Shown: in pieces, positions 6,490 through 16,353 of the stretch
Position numbering within the stretch: the stretch's first letter is position 1
Layout: every line of letters starts with the position of its first letter
Source: Nioella sediminis
GTDB lineage: Bacteria > Pseudomonadota > Alphaproteobacteria > Rhodobacterales > Rhodobacteraceae
Length of the DNA: 42,101 nt
Assembly: GCF_001879695.1 (NCBI RefSeq)
Contig: NZ_MNBL01000072.1
Location: forward strand, 1 to 42,101
Direction of reading: 5' to 3'
Position numbers and translations under genes: made by a program
The notes under the pieces: generated by a model
Seen by the model: the letters and a program-made list of their open reading frames with translations, nothing else
What the model was told of the DNA's origin: nothing
Database searches by the model: none

Positions 6490-6720
6490 ACAACAATCAC
6501 ACAGCAAACGAGATCACCGGGACCAAGGCGCAAGACCAAGGACCGGAAAACAAAAAACGGCAGTTTCATACAGGCAATCTCATTCGCTGACATAGAGAGA
6601 TCCGGCGCGCGGGCAGAGCAGACATCCCCCCCCAGGTAATGCGCGCGTAGTCGGACACCCCAGAAATGGGACGAGGGCGGCGGATTGAGCAGTGGCAGCT
6701 TGCTCGATCCGCCGTTGTCC
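6490..6720 (+). ncRNA. Extended mraZ 5' leader, candidate UpsM small RNA
   Basis: About 230-270 bp between the MraZ-type boxes and mraZ have no convincing gene. In Rhodobacter sphaeroides the dcw cluster is preceded by an unusually long leader that yields the abundant small RNA UpsM of about 200 nt, conserved in the family. Here the position, length and a strong 3' hairpin (6679-6713) fit. The 5' end is a guess from the operator position. No sequence comparison with UpsM could be made. Confidence 0.5.
6679..6713 (+). terminator. Strong leader hairpin before mraZ (partial terminator or processing site)
   Basis: A 13-bp stem pairs 6679-6691 with 6701-6713 around a 9-base loop. The only non-Watson-Crick pair is T-G, a G-U in plus-strand RNA, so selection acted on a plus-strand transcript. 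A weak pyrimidine run (GTTGTCCTTT) follows, so it may terminate part of transcription and set the 3' end of an UpsM-like RNA. Confidence 0.6.
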
Positions 6721-6760
6721 TTTCGGGGACATGAACGAGGGACAGGTAAGGACGGGGACA

Positions 6761-7273
6761 GTGGAGCGCAGGTTTCAGGGCGAAAGCCTGAACAAGGTAG
6801 ACGGAAAGGGCCGGGTGTCGATCCCGGTCAAGTTCCGTCGCGTGCTTCAGAATTCCGACAGCGAATACACCCCCGGCGGCGCCCCGCGCCTCTACATCGC
6901 CTATGGCGACCCCAAGAAGAATTACCTCGAATGCCTCTCCGGCGACGCGTTTGACGAGATCGACGCGATGATCAAATCCGTGCAGCGCGGCACGCCGCTG
7001 CGCGCGGTGCTGGAGCATTTCTACTACGCCAAATGCGAGGCGACGACGGTGGATGACACCGGCCGCCTCGTCCTGCCGCCCGCCGCGCGTGACAAGATCG
7101 ACCTTGGGGCCGAAGCCTTGTTCCAGGGCAAGGGCGACCAGTTCCACATTCTCAACCCCGAGGCCGGCAAGGACGCCGAGGACAATATCGAGGCCCTTCT
7201 GGCCTCGCTCGGACAGGGCGATTTCTTCGATCCGCTCAGCCTTGTGGGCCAGTCCGCGGGTGATCCGGAATGA
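6761..7273 (+). CDS. mraZ: Transcriptional regulator MraZ
   Basis: First gene of the dcw cluster; MraZ is an AbrB-like DNA-binding protein that represses its own cluster. The 170-residue protein carries two MraZ/SpoVT-AbrB repeats: [20 protein letters not shown] near the N-terminus and [19 protein letters not shown] near residue 98. The GTG at 6761 is chosen because AAGGA lies 8-9 bases upstream and the family begins right before the FxG motif; the in-frame ATG at 6731 would add ten residues and has only a cramped GGGG. It overlaps rsmH by 4 bases. TGGGN boxes at 6441-6485 are its likely operator. Confidence 0.92.
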   Translation: MERRFQGESLNKVDGKGRVSIPVKFRRVLQNSDSEYTPGGAPRLYIAYGDPKKNYLECLSGDAFDEIDAMIKSVQRGTPLRAVLEHFYYAKCEATTVDDTGRLVLPPAARDKIDLGAEALFQGKGDQFHILNPEAGKDAEDNIEALLASLGQGDFFDPLSLVGQSAGDPE

Positions 7274-8283
7274 CCGGCGGCGCGGCATCCGACTCACCGG
7301 CAGCCGAGCCCCATATCCCCGTGCTTCTCGATGCGATCCTGAATGCGGTCGCGCCCGTCACTGGCGTCTGGCTTGATGGCACTTTCGGCGCGGGCGGGTA
7401 TTCCCGTGGGCTGCTGGCGGCGGGGGCCGACCGGGTGATCGGCGTGGACCGCGATCCGCTGGCCTTCCAGATGGCGGCCCCTTGGGCGGCAGAGTATGGC
7501 GACCGGCTGATTCTTGTGGAAGGCACGTTTTCCGAGCTGGATGCCCATGCGGCCAAGGCCGGGTTTCCGCAGCTTGATGGCGTGGTGCTCGATCTGGGCG
7601 TCTCCTCGATGCAGCTCGACCTCGCGGAGCGCGGCTTTTCCTTCATGCGCGACGGGCCTTTGGACATGCGCATGGGGCAGGCGGGGCCGTCGGCGGAAGA
7701 CCTCGTGAACGACGCTCCGGAAGCGGCCCTGGCCGATATCCTCTACCACTACGGCGAGGAACGCGCCGCGCGCCGGATCGCCAAGGCGATTGTCAAGGCG
7801 CGGGTGGAGAGCCGTATCAACTCCACCCTGCAACTGGCTGGCATAGTTGAAAAATGCCTGCCGCGTGCCAAGCCGGGGCAAAGCCACCCGGCAACCCGCA
7901 GCTTTCAGGCGATCCGCATCGCGGTGAATGATGAATTCGGACAGCTGGCCGATGGTCTGATGGCCGCCGAACGCGCCCTTGCGCCGGGTGGGCAACTGGC
8001 TGTCGTGACCTTCCACTCGCTGGAAGACCGCATCGCCAAGCGCTTCCTTCAGGACCGCGCCAGCTTCGGCGGCGGCGGCTCGCGTTACGCGCCAGAGGCG
8101 GCCGCCCGAGACCCCGGCTTCACCCTGACCCCGCGCCGGGCGATCGCGCCCGATGCTGCGGAAATTGCCCGCAATCCCCGCGCCCGATCCGCCAAGCTGC
8201 GGGTTGCGCGACGCACATCTGCCCCCGCAGCCGCCCCTGATGGTGACATCATGGGCCTGCCCCGTCTGTCGGAGATCCTCTAG
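7270..8283 (+). CDS. rsmH: 16S rRNA (cytosine(1402)-N4)-methyltransferase RsmH
   Basis: SAM-dependent methyltransferase (formerly MraW) that methylates N4 of C1402 in the decoding site of 16S rRNA. The 337-residue protein shows the start [10 protein letters not shown], the SAM-binding loop [15 protein letters not shown] near residue 35, and conserved segments [30 protein letters not shown] and [14 protein letters not shown]. Its ATG overlaps the mraZ stop in ATGA, so the two are translationally coupled. Length is somewhat above the usual 310, as is common in alphaproteobacteria. Confidence 0.97.
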   Translation: MTGGAASDSPAAEPHIPVLLDAILNAVAPVTGVWLDGTFGAGGYSRGLLAAGADRVIGVDRDPLAFQMAAPWAAEYGDRLILVEGTFSELDAHAAKAGFPQLDGVVLDLGVSSMQLDLAERGFSFMRDGPLDMRMGQAGPSAEDLVNDAPEAALADILYHYGEERAARRIAKAIVKARVESRINSTLQLAGIVEKCLPRAKPGQSHPATRSFQAIRIAVNDEFGQLADGLMAAERALAPGGQLAVVTFHSLEDRIAKRFLQDRASFGGGGSRYAPEAAARDPGFTLTPRRAIAPDAAEIARNPRARSAKLRVARRTSAPAAAPDGDIMGLPRLSEIL

Positions 8284-8286
8284 GTC

Positions 8287-8646
8287 ATGCGTGGTTTCCT
8301 CACCTTCCTTGCCGCTGTCGCCGTGGTCGCGCTCGGATACTGGGCCTATCACCAGAATATCCAGACGCAGCAGGCCCTGCGCGAGGTGGAGCGTCTGCAA
8401 CGGGCCATCGTCGTGGAACGCGAACGGCTTGGCGTTCTGCGCGCCGAATGGGCCTATCTGAACCGCCCCGACCGGCTGCGAGAGCTGGTGGACCTGAATT
8501 TCGAACGGCTGAACCTTCTGCCCATGACCCCTGACCAGTTCGCGGTGATGGATGAGGTGATCTGGCGGCCAGAGACACCCGAACCGCTGGAGGCGGAGGT
8601 CGAAGACATCCTCTTCAGCGCCTCGGAAGGGGAGGATACGCCATGA
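8287..8646 (+). CDS. ftsL: Cell division protein FtsL
   Basis: A 119-residue bitopic membrane protein. One hydrophobic segment (residues 4-20) is followed by a coiled coil (HQNIQTQQALREVERLQRAI and beyond) and a DLNFERLNLLPMTPDQF segment typical of alphaproteobacterial FtsL. It acts at the septum with FtsB/FtsQ to activate FtsW-FtsI. Sequence similarity in this family is low, so the call leans on topology and on position between rsmH and ftsI. It starts 3 bp after rsmH and overlaps ftsI by 4 bases. Confidence 0.9.
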   Translation: MRGFLTFLAAVAVVALGYWAYHQNIQTQQALREVERLQRAIVVERERLGVLRAEWAYLNRPDRLRELVDLNFERLNLLPMTPDQFAVMDEVIWRPETPEPLEAEVEDILFSASEGEDTP

Positions 8647-10442
8647 CCGACCCCCGCCGCATTGCCCTGCGCCCTCTGGCCCGCATTCTGGAGGCCCGCC
8701 AGAAAGGCGAGAACCCCGACGCCATCGAGCGTGAAAACCTGCGCCTGAGGCACGAGCAGCAGCGCGACCGCCTGCGCCAGCGCGCCGAAAGCCGCCTTCT
8801 GGTGCTGGCAATCTGCTTCTTCGCGGCCTTCACCGCCGTGGGGGTGAAGATGACGGCGCTGGCCTCGTCCGAACCGGCAGAGCCACGCAGCGCCACCTCG
8901 GGCAGTTCGATCATCTCGACCCGTGCCGATATCGTCGACCGTCAGGGGCGGGTGCTGGCCACCAACCTCGTGACCAACGCGCTCTACGTGCATCCACACG
9001 AGCTGATCGATCCGGAGGCCGCCGCCGCCGGGCTCGCCGCGATCTTTGACGATCTGGACGAGGAGACGCTCTTGCGCCGCTTTTCCTCCGGGTCGCGCTT
9101 CATGTGGATCAGGGGCTCGATCTCGCCGGAACAACAACAGCTTGTTCATGATCTGGGCGAACCCGGTCTGCTGTTCGGCCCGCGCGAGATGCGGCTATAT
9201 CCCAACGGGGCCGTGGCGTCCCATGTGCTTGGCGGGGCGCGGTTCGGCGAACAGGCCGTCAATGCCGCCGAGATCATCGGCGTGGCCGGTGTCGAAGCGC
9301 ATTTCGACGAAGAATTGCGCGATCCGGCCCGTAACGGGGAGGCGCTGGAACTGTCGCTGGACCTGACTATTCAGGCGGCGGTCGAGGAGGTTCTGGCCGG
9401 CGGCATGACGATCATGAACGCGCAAGGCGCGTCTGCCGTTCTTATGGATGCCCATACCGGTGAAGTGATTTCACTGGCGAGCCTGCCCGATTTCGACCCG
9501 AATGCCCGGCCAAGGCCCCTGCTGGAAGGGGACCCGTCGCAAAGCCCGCTCTATAACCGGGCTGTGCAGGGCGTGTACGAACTGGGGTCCACCTACAAGC
9601 TTTTTACCGTCGCGCAAGCGTTGGAGGAAGAGCTGGTCACCCCGCAGACCATGATCGACACGCAAGGCCCGCTGCGGATGGCGGGCTTTTCGATCAACGA
9701 CTTCCATGACTATGGCCCGCGCATGTCGGTGCGCGATGTTCTGGTGCAATCCTCCAATATCGGCACCGCGCGGCTGGCGCAGATGATCGGGGCAGAGCGA
9801 CAGCAGCAGTTTCTCGGGCGGCTTGGCCTTCTGGAAGCGCTCGACTTCGAGATGATCGAGTCGCGGCAGGGACGCCCCCTTTACCCGTCGAACTGGGGGC
9901 AGCTCTCGACGATGACGATCTCCTACGGCCACGGCATTTCCGCGACGCAGCTGCATCTTGCGGCGGCCTATGCCACGATGGTCAATGGCGGCACCCTGGT
10001 GCGCCCGACCTTGCAACGGCAGGCGGAACCGCAACTGGGTGAAAGGGTGATTTCCGAGGAAACCTCGATGGCGTTGCGCGAAATGCTGCGCGCCGTGGTG
10101 GCGGAGGAAGAGGGCACCGCCAACCTTGCCGAAATCGCGGGCTACGAGGTCGGCGGCAAGACCGGATCGGCGGACAAGCCCAACCCCAATGGCGGCTATT
10201 ACGAAGACCGGGTGATTGCCACCTTTGCCTCGGTCTTCCCGTCGAACGATCCGCAATATGTTCTGGTGGTCACGCTGGATGAACCCTCCATCTCGGTTCT
10301 GGGCGAAACCCGCCGCACCGCTGGATGGACGGCCGTGCCCGTCGCAGCAGAGGTCATCCGCAGGGTTGCGCCGCTTTTGGGCCTGCGTCCGCAGACCGTT
10401 GATCCCGAGCTTGCCTATAGTCTATCCAGCGCATCACAATAA
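8643..10442 (+). CDS. ftsI: Septal peptidoglycan transpeptidase FtsI (PBP3)
   Basis: Class B penicillin-binding protein that cross-links septal peptidoglycan together with FtsW. The 599-residue protein has a basic, charged cytoplasmic tail of about 55 residues, a membrane segment (SRLLVLAICFFAAFTAVGV), a pedestal domain, and the transpeptidase domain with STYK (active Ser near 316), SSN (near 369) and KTGS (near 504) in the expected order. KTGS in place of KTGT is a common variant. The ATGA junction couples it to ftsL. Confidence 0.96.
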   Translation: MTDPRRIALRPLARILEARQKGENPDAIERENLRLRHEQQRDRLRQRAESRLLVLAICFFAAFTAVGVKMTALASSEPAEPRSATSGSSIISTRADIVDRQGRVLATNLVTNALYVHPHELIDPEAAAAGLAAIFDDLDEETLLRRFSSGSRFMWIRGSISPEQQQLVHDLGEPGLLFGPREMRLYPNGAVASHVLGGARFGEQAVNAAEIIGVAGVEAHFDEELRDPARNGEALELSLDLTIQAAVEEVLAGGMTIMNAQGASAVLMDAHTGEVISLASLPDFDPNARPRPLLEGDPSQSPLYNRAVQGVYELGSTYKLFTVAQALEEELVTPQTMIDTQGPLRMAGFSINDFHDYGPRMSVRDVLVQSSNIGTARLAQMIGAERQQQFLGRLGLLEALDFEMIESRQGRPLYPSNWGQLSTMTISYGHGISATQLHLAAAYATMVNGGTLVRPTLQRQAEPQLGERVISEETSMALREMLRAVVAEEEGTANLAEIAGYEVGGKTGSADKPNPNGGYYEDRVIATFASVFPSNDPQYVLVVTLDEPSISVLGETRRTAGWTAVPVAAEVIRRVAPLLGLRPQTVDPELAYSLSSASQ

Positions 10443-10485
10443 CATGTGACTCGCGGGCGTGGACCCCGCAGATATTGGGGGGCAG

Positions 10486-11970
10486 ATGGCGTCCGACACG
10501 AAACCGCTTTCGGCGCTAGGGCTGACCGCGACGCGCGGCGGAGACGCCCATGTGACCGGTGTGTCGCTGGATAGCCGCGATGTGAAACCCGGCCATTTGT
10601 TCGCAGCCTTGCCCGGCACTCGGGTTCATGGCGGAGAGTTCATTCAGTATGCCCTGCGTCAGCGGGCCGGGGCGATCCTGACCGACCGGGCGGGGGCCGA
10701 GATCGCAGCGGCGGAACTTGCAGGTTCAACAGCGGCCCTGGTCGTGGTCGAAGACCCCAAGGCCGCTTTCGCCAATGCCTGTGCGCTCTGGTTCGGGGCG
10801 CAGCCCGAGACCATGGTTGCGGTGACCGGCACCAACGGCAAGACAAGCGTGGCGAGCTTCACCCGGCAGATCTGGGCCGCGCTTGGCCATGACGCCGCCA
10901 ATATCGGCACCACCGGCGTCGAGGGCGCGTTTTCCGCCCCCGGCATCCACACCACCCCCGACCCGCTGACCCTGCACCGGCTGCTTGCAGATATGGCGGC
11001 AGCGGGGATTTCGCATTGCTCGATGGAGGCCTCGTCCCACGGGCTCGACCAGCGGCGGATGGAGGCGGTGCATCTTGCCGCCGCGGCATTCACCAACTTC
11101 ACCCAGGATCACCTGGATTATCACGGCACGATGGAGGCCTATTTCGACGCCAAGGCGCGGCTCTTCACGGAACTTCTGCCCGAGGAATCCACCGCCGTCA
11201 TCAATCTCGACGACTCCAAGGGCGCGCTTCTGGCCGATATCTGCGAGAGGCGCGAGATCGAGGTGATCACCGTCGGGCAATATGCAGAGGACGCGCGGCT
11301 GAAGATCACCGGGCGGCGCATGGATGAGACCGGGCAGGATGTGCTCTTCCGCTGGCAGGGCAGCAGCTATCAGGTGCGGCTCGACCTCATCGGCGCGTTT
11401 CAGGCAATGAATGTGCTGACGGCGGCGGGGCTGGTCATCGGCGCGGGCGAGGAACCGGCAGAGGTCTTTGCCGCGCTTCAGCAGGTGCAGGGGGTCCGGG
11501 GCCGGATGCAACTGGCCGCGACCCGCGAAAACGGCGCGCCGGTCTATGTGGATTATTCCCACACCCCCGACAGTATCGAGACCGCTTTGAAGGCGCTGCG
11601 CCCGCATGTGATGGGGCGGCTGGTGATCGTATTTGGCGCGGGCGGCGACCGCGACCGGGGGAAACGGCCCCTGATGGGCAAGGCGGCGGCGGAACATGCC
11701 GATGTGCTGATCGTGACCGACGACAACCCCCGCAGCGAAGACCCCGCCGCGATCCGGGCCGAGGTGATGGCGGGCTGTCCCGAGGCCACCAATGTGGGCG
11801 ACCGGGCCGAGGCGATCCTGCGTGCCGTGGATGCGCTCGGGCCCGGTGATGCGCTGCTCATTGCGGGCAAGGGGCACGAGACCGGACAGCAGGTGGGCGA
11901 CGTGGTCTATCCCTTTGACGACGTTGAACAAGCCTCCGTTGCCGTGGCCGCGCTGGAGGGCCGGATATGA
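10486..11970 (+). CDS. murE: UDP-MurNAc-L-Ala-D-Glu:meso-diaminopimelate ligase MurE
   Basis: Cytosolic Mur ligase adding the third peptide residue. The 494-residue protein has the ATP loop TGTNGKTS near 113 and the motif DNPRSED near 412; DNPR is the signature for meso-diaminopimelate rather than lysine, as expected in a Gram-negative. The start at 10486 (MASDTKPLSALGL) is preceded by a GGGGGGC run; an in-frame GTG at 10459 would add nine residues. It overlaps murF by 4 bases. Confidence 0.96.
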   Translation: MASDTKPLSALGLTATRGGDAHVTGVSLDSRDVKPGHLFAALPGTRVHGGEFIQYALRQRAGAILTDRAGAEIAAAELAGSTAALVVVEDPKAAFANACALWFGAQPETMVAVTGTNGKTSVASFTRQIWAALGHDAANIGTTGVEGAFSAPGIHTTPDPLTLHRLLADMAAAGISHCSMEASSHGLDQRRMEAVHLAAAAFTNFTQDHLDYHGTMEAYFDAKARLFTELLPEESTAVINLDDSKGALLADICERREIEVITVGQYAEDARLKITGRRMDETGQDVLFRWQGSSYQVRLDLIGAFQAMNVLTAAGLVIGAGEEPAEVFAALQQVQGVRGRMQLAATRENGAPVYVDYSHTPDSIETALKALRPHVMGRLVIVFGAGGDRDRGKRPLMGKAAAEHADVLIVTDDNPRSEDPAAIRAEVMAGCPEATNVGDRAEAILRAVDALGPGDALLIAGKGHETGQQVGDVVYPFDDVEQASVAVAALEGRI

Positions 11971-13388
11971 CCGCGCTCTGGACTGCTGCTGACGCAGCTG
12001 CCGCGACGGGGGGCAAGGCGCGCGGGAACTGGTCCGTCACCGGCGTTTCCATCGACACGCGCACGATCCAGCCCGGCGATTTGTTCGTCGCGCTGAAGGC
12101 CGCCCGCGATGGCCATGACTTCGTGGCGCAGGCGTTGGAGAAGGGGGCAGGCGCGGCGCTGGTCAGCCACGTGCCGGAAGGTGTGCCCGATAATGCGCCG
12201 CTTCTGATCGTGCCGGATGTTCTGGCGGCGCTGGAGGCGCTCGGCACCGCCGCCCGTGCCCGAACCGATGCCAAGGTCGTCGCCGTGACCGGATCGGTCG
12301 GCAAGACCACCACGAAGGAAATGCTGCGCACAGGCCTGTCGGCGCTCGGCAAGACCCACGCCGCCGAGGCCAGCTACAATAACCATTGGGGCGTGCCCCT
12401 GACGCTGGCGCGCATGCCCGCTGATACCGAGTTCGCCGTGATCGAGATCGGCATGAACCACCCCGGAGAAATCGCGCCGCTCTCGCGCATGGCGCGGCCG
12501 CATGTGGGGGTGATCACAACGGTGGCCGCCGTCCATCTGGAAGCCTTCGAGTCCGTCGAGGGGATCGCCCATGAAAAGGCCGCGATCTTCGAGGGGCTGG
12601 AGCCGGGCGGCATCGCCGTGATCAACGCCGATCTCGACACCACGCCCATCCTGCACGCGAAGGCGGACGACATGGGCGCGCGGGTCATCGCCGTGGGCGA
12701 AACCGGTGACGCAAGGCTGGTTGAGGTCACCCTGACCGATAGCGCGACCGTGGTGAAAGCCGACCTGCACGGCACCGACCTGCTCTTCAAGCTTGACGCG
12801 CCGGGGCGGCATCTGGCGCAGAACGCGCTGATGGTGCTCGCTGTGGTCGATGCGCTGGATCGCGACGTGACGCGGGCCATGCTGGCGCTCGGGTCCTGGC
12901 AGCCGGTAGATGGGCGCGGGCGGCGCGAACGGATCGTGATCAATGACACCGACGAACAGGCGGTGGAGCTGATTGACGACGCCTTCAACGCCTCGCCCAC
13001 GTCCATGGCCGCAAGCCTTGAGGTCCTTGCCGCAGCCACACCGCAGGGCAGGGGACGGCGCATCGCGGTCCTTGGCGACATGCTGGAACTGGGGCCGACC
13101 GGCCCTGACCTGCATGCCGGTCTGGCTAAGCTGACTGCGCTGGACAATATCGACCTTGTCTGCACCTCCGGCCCACTGATGGCCCATCTCGACGCGGCCC
13201 TGCCGGCCGCGAAACGCGGACCCCATACGGAAACCGCCGAGGAGATGGCCCGGCTTCTGCCCGGTCTGCTCTGGCCCGGCGATATCGTGCTGATCAAGAG
13301 CTCCAAGGGCTCGAAACTCTCGCTGGCGGTTGACGGCTTGCGAAAATTGGGCCAAGCGGCCCGTCAAAGCAAAGAGGACCCCCGCTAG
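11967..13388 (+). CDS. murF: UDP-MurNAc-tripeptide:D-Ala-D-Ala ligase MurF
   Basis: Adds the D-Ala-D-Ala dipeptide to complete the cytosolic pentapeptide precursor. The 473-residue protein has the ATP loop TGSVGKTTTKEML near 107, the family segment SYNNHWGVPLTLARMP, and NASPTSMAASLEVL in the C-terminal domain. It begins in an ATGA overlap with murE and stops directly against the mraY ATG (no intervening base). Confidence 0.96.
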   Translation: MTALWTAADAAAATGGKARGNWSVTGVSIDTRTIQPGDLFVALKAARDGHDFVAQALEKGAGAALVSHVPEGVPDNAPLLIVPDVLAALEALGTAARARTDAKVVAVTGSVGKTTTKEMLRTGLSALGKTHAAEASYNNHWGVPLTLARMPADTEFAVIEIGMNHPGEIAPLSRMARPHVGVITTVAAVHLEAFESVEGIAHEKAAIFEGLEPGGIAVINADLDTTPILHAKADDMGARVIAVGETGDARLVEVTLTDSATVVKADLHGTDLLFKLDAPGRHLAQNALMVLAVVDALDRDVTRAMLALGSWQPVDGRGRRERIVINDTDEQAVELIDDAFNASPTSMAASLEVLAAATPQGRGRRIAVLGDMLELGPTGPDLHAGLAKLTALDNIDLVCTSGPLMAHLDAALPAAKRGPHTETAEEMARLLPGLLWPGDIVLIKSSKGSKLSLAVDGLRKLGQAARQSKEDPR

Positions 13389-14474
13389 ATGCTGTATTGG
13401 CTGAACGAGCTGTCGGATGGCGGCGACTTTTTTAACCTGTTTCGGTATATCACTTTCCGGGCAGGCGGGGCCTTCTTTACGGCACTGGTCTTCGGCTTCG
13501 TCTTTGGGCGGCCGCTGATCAACCTCCTGCGCAAGAAATACCAGAACGGCCAGCCGATCCGAGAGGACGGGCCCGAAAGCCATTTGGAAACCAAGGCGGG
13601 CACGCCGACCATGGGGGGCTTGCTGATCCTGGCCGCGCTGACCCTGTCAACGCTGCTATGGGCGCGGCTCGATAACCCCTATGTCTGGCTGGTGCTGTTG
13701 GTGACGGTCGCCTTCGGGGCCATCGGGTTCGTTGACGACTACGCCAAGGTCAGCCGCAATTCGACGGCTGGCGTGTCGGGCAAGATGCGCTTCGGTCTGG
13801 GTCTGGTGATTGCCGCGATTGCGGGCGGGGTGGCGATGTATGTGCACCCGGCGGAGCTGTCGGGACAACTGGCCTTCCCGGTCTTCAAGGAACTGCTGCT
13901 GAACATGGGATATGTCTTCATCCCCTTCAGCATGATCGTGATCGTGGGCTCCGCCAATGCGGTGAACCTGACCGATGGTCTGGACGGACTGGCCATCATG
14001 CCGGTGATGATCGCGGCAGCCACTTTGGGTGTCATCGCCTATGCCGTGGGGCGGGTCGACTTCACCGAATACCTCGATGTCCACTACGTACCGGGCACTG
14101 GCGAGCTGCTGATTTTCACCGCCGGCCTCATCGGTGGCGGGCTTGGCTTCCTGTGGTACAACGCGCCGCCCGCCGCCGTCTTCATGGGCGATACCGGGTC
14201 TTTGGCGCTTGGCGGCGCGCTTGGCGCGATTGCGGTCTGCACAAAGCACGAGATCGTGCTGGCCATCGTTGGCGGGCTGTTCGTGGCCGAGGCTTTGTCG
14301 GTCATCATCCAGGTGCTCTACTTCAAGCGCACCGGCAAGCGGGTGTTCCTGATGGCACCCATTCACCACCATTTCGAAAAGCGCGGATGGGCCGAGCCGC
14401 AGATCGTAATTCGCTTCTGGATCATCTCGCTGATCCTGGCGCTGATTGGCCTTGCAACGCTGAAACTGCGCTGA
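13389..14474 (+). CDS. mraY: Phospho-MurNAc-pentapeptide transferase MraY
   Basis: Polytopic membrane enzyme that transfers phospho-MurNAc-pentapeptide to undecaprenyl phosphate to make lipid I. The 361-residue, ten-helix protein shows the hallmark stretches [37 protein letters not shown] and [12 protein letters not shown]. The stop overlaps the next gene by one base (TGATG), so the ACT-domain gene that follows is very likely translated by coupling. Confidence 0.97.
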   Translation: MLYWLNELSDGGDFFNLFRYITFRAGGAFFTALVFGFVFGRPLINLLRKKYQNGQPIREDGPESHLETKAGTPTMGGLLILAALTLSTLLWARLDNPYVWLVLLVTVAFGAIGFVDDYAKVSRNSTAGVSGKMRFGLGLVIAAIAGGVAMYVHPAELSGQLAFPVFKELLLNMGYVFIPFSMIVIVGSANAVNLTDGLDGLAIMPVMIAAATLGVIAYAVGRVDFTEYLDVHYVPGTGELLIFTAGLIGGGLGFLWYNAPPAAVFMGDTGSLALGGALGAIAVCTKHEIVLAIVGGLFVAEALSVIIQVLYFKRTGKRVFLMAPIHHHFEKRGWAEPQIVIRFWIISLILALIGLATLKLR

Positions 14475-14881
14475 TGGACCCGGTTCGGGACAAGGGCGCA
14501 ATGATCCGGGGCATGGCGCCGGTGCTCGATCCGTCCTCCTGGCATTTCTGTCTCGTTGCTGATCCTGAAATTGCTGCGCGGGCCTCGCCTCTGGCCATGT
14601 TTCAAGAAGATGAGGGACTGTCGCTGATCCTGTCGGAAGAGGACGCGGAAGCATTCGGGCTTTCCGGTGACCTGCCCATGGCGCGCATCACCCTGACCGT
14701 TCATTCCGCATTGGATGGCGTGGGGCTGACTGCCGCCGTGGCGACGGCGCTTGCCGATGCGGGCATCGCCTGCAACATGGTCGCGGCCTTCCATCATGAC
14801 CACGCTTTCGTGCCGCTTGCAGACGCCCCCCGCGCGCTGGCAATACTGAAGGCACTGGCGGATGCGGAGGGTGCGGAATGA
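14474..14881 (+). CDS. ACT-domain protein of unknown role between mraY and murD
   Basis: A 135-residue soluble protein. The second half ([20 protein letters not shown], then [20 protein letters not shown] and [16 protein letters not shown]) is a clear ACT-type fold of the CASTOR/ACT_7 kind, related to proteins that sense amino acids; the first half ([20 protein letters not shown]) looks like a preceding ACT-like unit. The gene overlaps mraY by 1 base and murD by 4, so it is built into the operon. I know no assigned function; a regulatory role that senses an amino acid in wall-precursor synthesis is only a guess. Confidence 0.85.
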   Translation: MDPVRDKGAMIRGMAPVLDPSSWHFCLVADPEIAARASPLAMFQEDEGLSLILSEEDAEAFGLSGDLPMARITLTVHSALDGVGLTAAVATALADAGIACNMVAAFHHDHAFVPLADAPRALAILKALADAEGAE

Positions 14882-16278
14882 TCCCGGTTCTGGGTGTCGA
14901 GGGACAGAAGATCGCGGTTCTGGGGCTGGGGCGATCCGGCCTGTCCGCCGCGCGGGCCTTGCGCGCGGGTGGGGCCGAGGTGCTGGCCTGGGATGATGGC
15001 GCGAAGGGGCGCGAGGCGGCCGAGGCCGAGGGCTTCGCGGTTGCCGACCTGACCCGCCCCGGCGCGCTGGAGGGCTGCGCCATGCTGGTCACCAGCCCGG
15101 GTATCCCGCATCTCTACCCCGCACCCCATAAGGTGATTGCGGCGGCTTACGAGGCCGGGATTCCCGTCGATAACGATATCGGGCTCTTCTTCCGGTCGCT
15201 CGCCGCATCGGGATGGGAGGAGATGGACACGCCGCCCCGCGTCATCGCGGTGACGGGGTCGAACGGGAAATCGACGACGTCGGCGCTCATTGCCCATATC
15301 CTTGAGGAAAACGGCACGCCGGTGCAGCTTGCGGGCAATATCGGGCGCGGGGTTCTGGACATTGATCCGCCGGTGGATGGCGAGGTGATCGTGCTGGAGC
15401 TGTCGAGCTACCAGACCGAGCTGGCCCGCGCTTTGACGCCGGATGTGGCTGTTTTCACGAACCTTTCCCCCGATCACCTGGATCGGCATGGCGGCATGGG
15501 TGGCTATTTCGCCGCCAAGCGGCGGCTCTTTGCGGAGGGCGGGCCGGATCGTGCGGTGATTGGCGTCGATGAGCCAGAGGGCGCGTTTCTGGCGGGGCAG
15601 ATGAGCGAGGGCAATGGCGACGGGCGGCTCATTCGGGTGTCTGCGTCGCGCAAGCTGAGCGGGCCGGGCTGGAATGTCTTTGCCCGCAAGGGCTTCCTGG
15701 CCGAATGGCGCAAGGGGCGGCAGGTGGGGTCGATTGATTTGCGGCAGGTTTCTGGGCTGCCGGGGGCGCATAATCATCAGAATGCCTGCTGCGCCTATGC
15801 GGCGGTTCGGGCGCTTGGGGTGGCGCCCCGGATCGTCGAGAAATCCTTTCACAGTTTCAAGGGCTTGCCGCATCGGTCGCAACTGATTGCGGAGCGGAAC
15901 GGGGTGAAATTCGTCAATGATTCCAAGGCCACGAATGTGGATGCCGCGGCCAAGGCGCTGGCGGCGTTCCCGCGCATCCGCTGGATCTGCGGCGGGTTGG
16001 AGAAGGACGGCGGGCTGGAGGCGTTGAGACCGGCTTTGGGATCGGTGGTGAAAGCCTATGTGATCGGCCGGGAAGCGGAGAAATTCGCCCTGCAACTGAC
16101 TGATACGGAAGCGGAAACCTGCACCACCATGGAATTGGCCGTGGCCCGCGCGGCGGTCGAGGCGGAGCCGGGCGAGGTGGTGTTGCTGGCCCCGGCAGCG
16201 GCCAGTTTCGACCAGTATGACAATTTCGAACAGCGCGGCGAGGACTTCGCCCGGCAGGTGGCGAAGCTGGCGGGCTGA
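14878..16278 (+). CDS. murD: UDP-MurNAc-L-alanine:D-glutamate ligase MurD
   Basis: Cytosolic Mur ligase adding D-glutamate. The 466-residue protein starts with a Rossmann-like domain ([18 protein letters not shown]) that binds the UDP-sugar, followed by the ATP loop [14 protein letters not shown] near 124 and the C-terminal segments FVNDSKATN and [12 protein letters not shown]. It shares an ATGA overlap with the ACT-domain gene. After it, transcription passes into a 390-bp repeat-containing gap. Confidence 0.96.
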   Translation: MIPVLGVEGQKIAVLGLGRSGLSAARALRAGGAEVLAWDDGAKGREAAEAEGFAVADLTRPGALEGCAMLVTSPGIPHLYPAPHKVIAAAYEAGIPVDNDIGLFFRSLAASGWEEMDTPPRVIAVTGSNGKSTTSALIAHILEENGTPVQLAGNIGRGVLDIDPPVDGEVIVLELSSYQTELARALTPDVAVFTNLSPDHLDRHGGMGGYFAAKRRLFAEGGPDRAVIGVDEPEGAFLAGQMSEGNGDGRLIRVSASRKLSGPGWNVFARKGFLAEWRKGRQVGSIDLRQVSGLPGAHNHQNACCAYAAVRALGVAPRIVEKSFHSFKGLPHRSQLIAERNGVKFVNDSKATNVDAAAKALAAFPRIRWICGGLEKDGGLEALRPALGSVVKAYVIGREAEKFALQLTDTEAETCTTMELAVARAAVEAEPGEVVLLAPAAASFDQYDNFEQRGEDFARQVAKLAG

Positions 16279-16290
16279 GGCCCGAATAAT

Positions 16291-16344
16291 GGGGGGGTGC
16301 CCCCCGTACACCCCCTGTACACCCCCCGTACACCGCCCGTGCAG
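16291..16344. repeat. GC hairpin plus 11-bp tandem repeat after murD
   Basis: Six G (16291-16296) face six C (16300-16305). Then GTACACCCCCT-like units start at 16306, 16317, 16328 and 16339 (the last shortened and changed to GTGCA), exactly 11 bp apart. This is a small tandem repeat with no coding sense. Confidence 0.7.
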
Positions 16345-16353
16345 ACAAAAGGG

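Noticed and set aside
6223-6639. 138-codon plus-strand and 120-codon minus-strand frames upstream of mraZ
   Set aside because: They cover the terminator, inverted repeats and operator boxes; neither translation resembles a protein family and base use is unlike the neighbouring genes.
7294-8811. 505-codon minus-strand frame opposite rsmH, ftsL and ftsI
   Set aside because: High GC makes long antisense frames common; its translation has no recognisable domain and the plus-strand genes are certain.
11907-13583. 558-codon minus-strand frame opposite murF and mraY
   Set aside because: Shadow of murF, with composition rich in Arg, Gly, His and Gln and no known motif.
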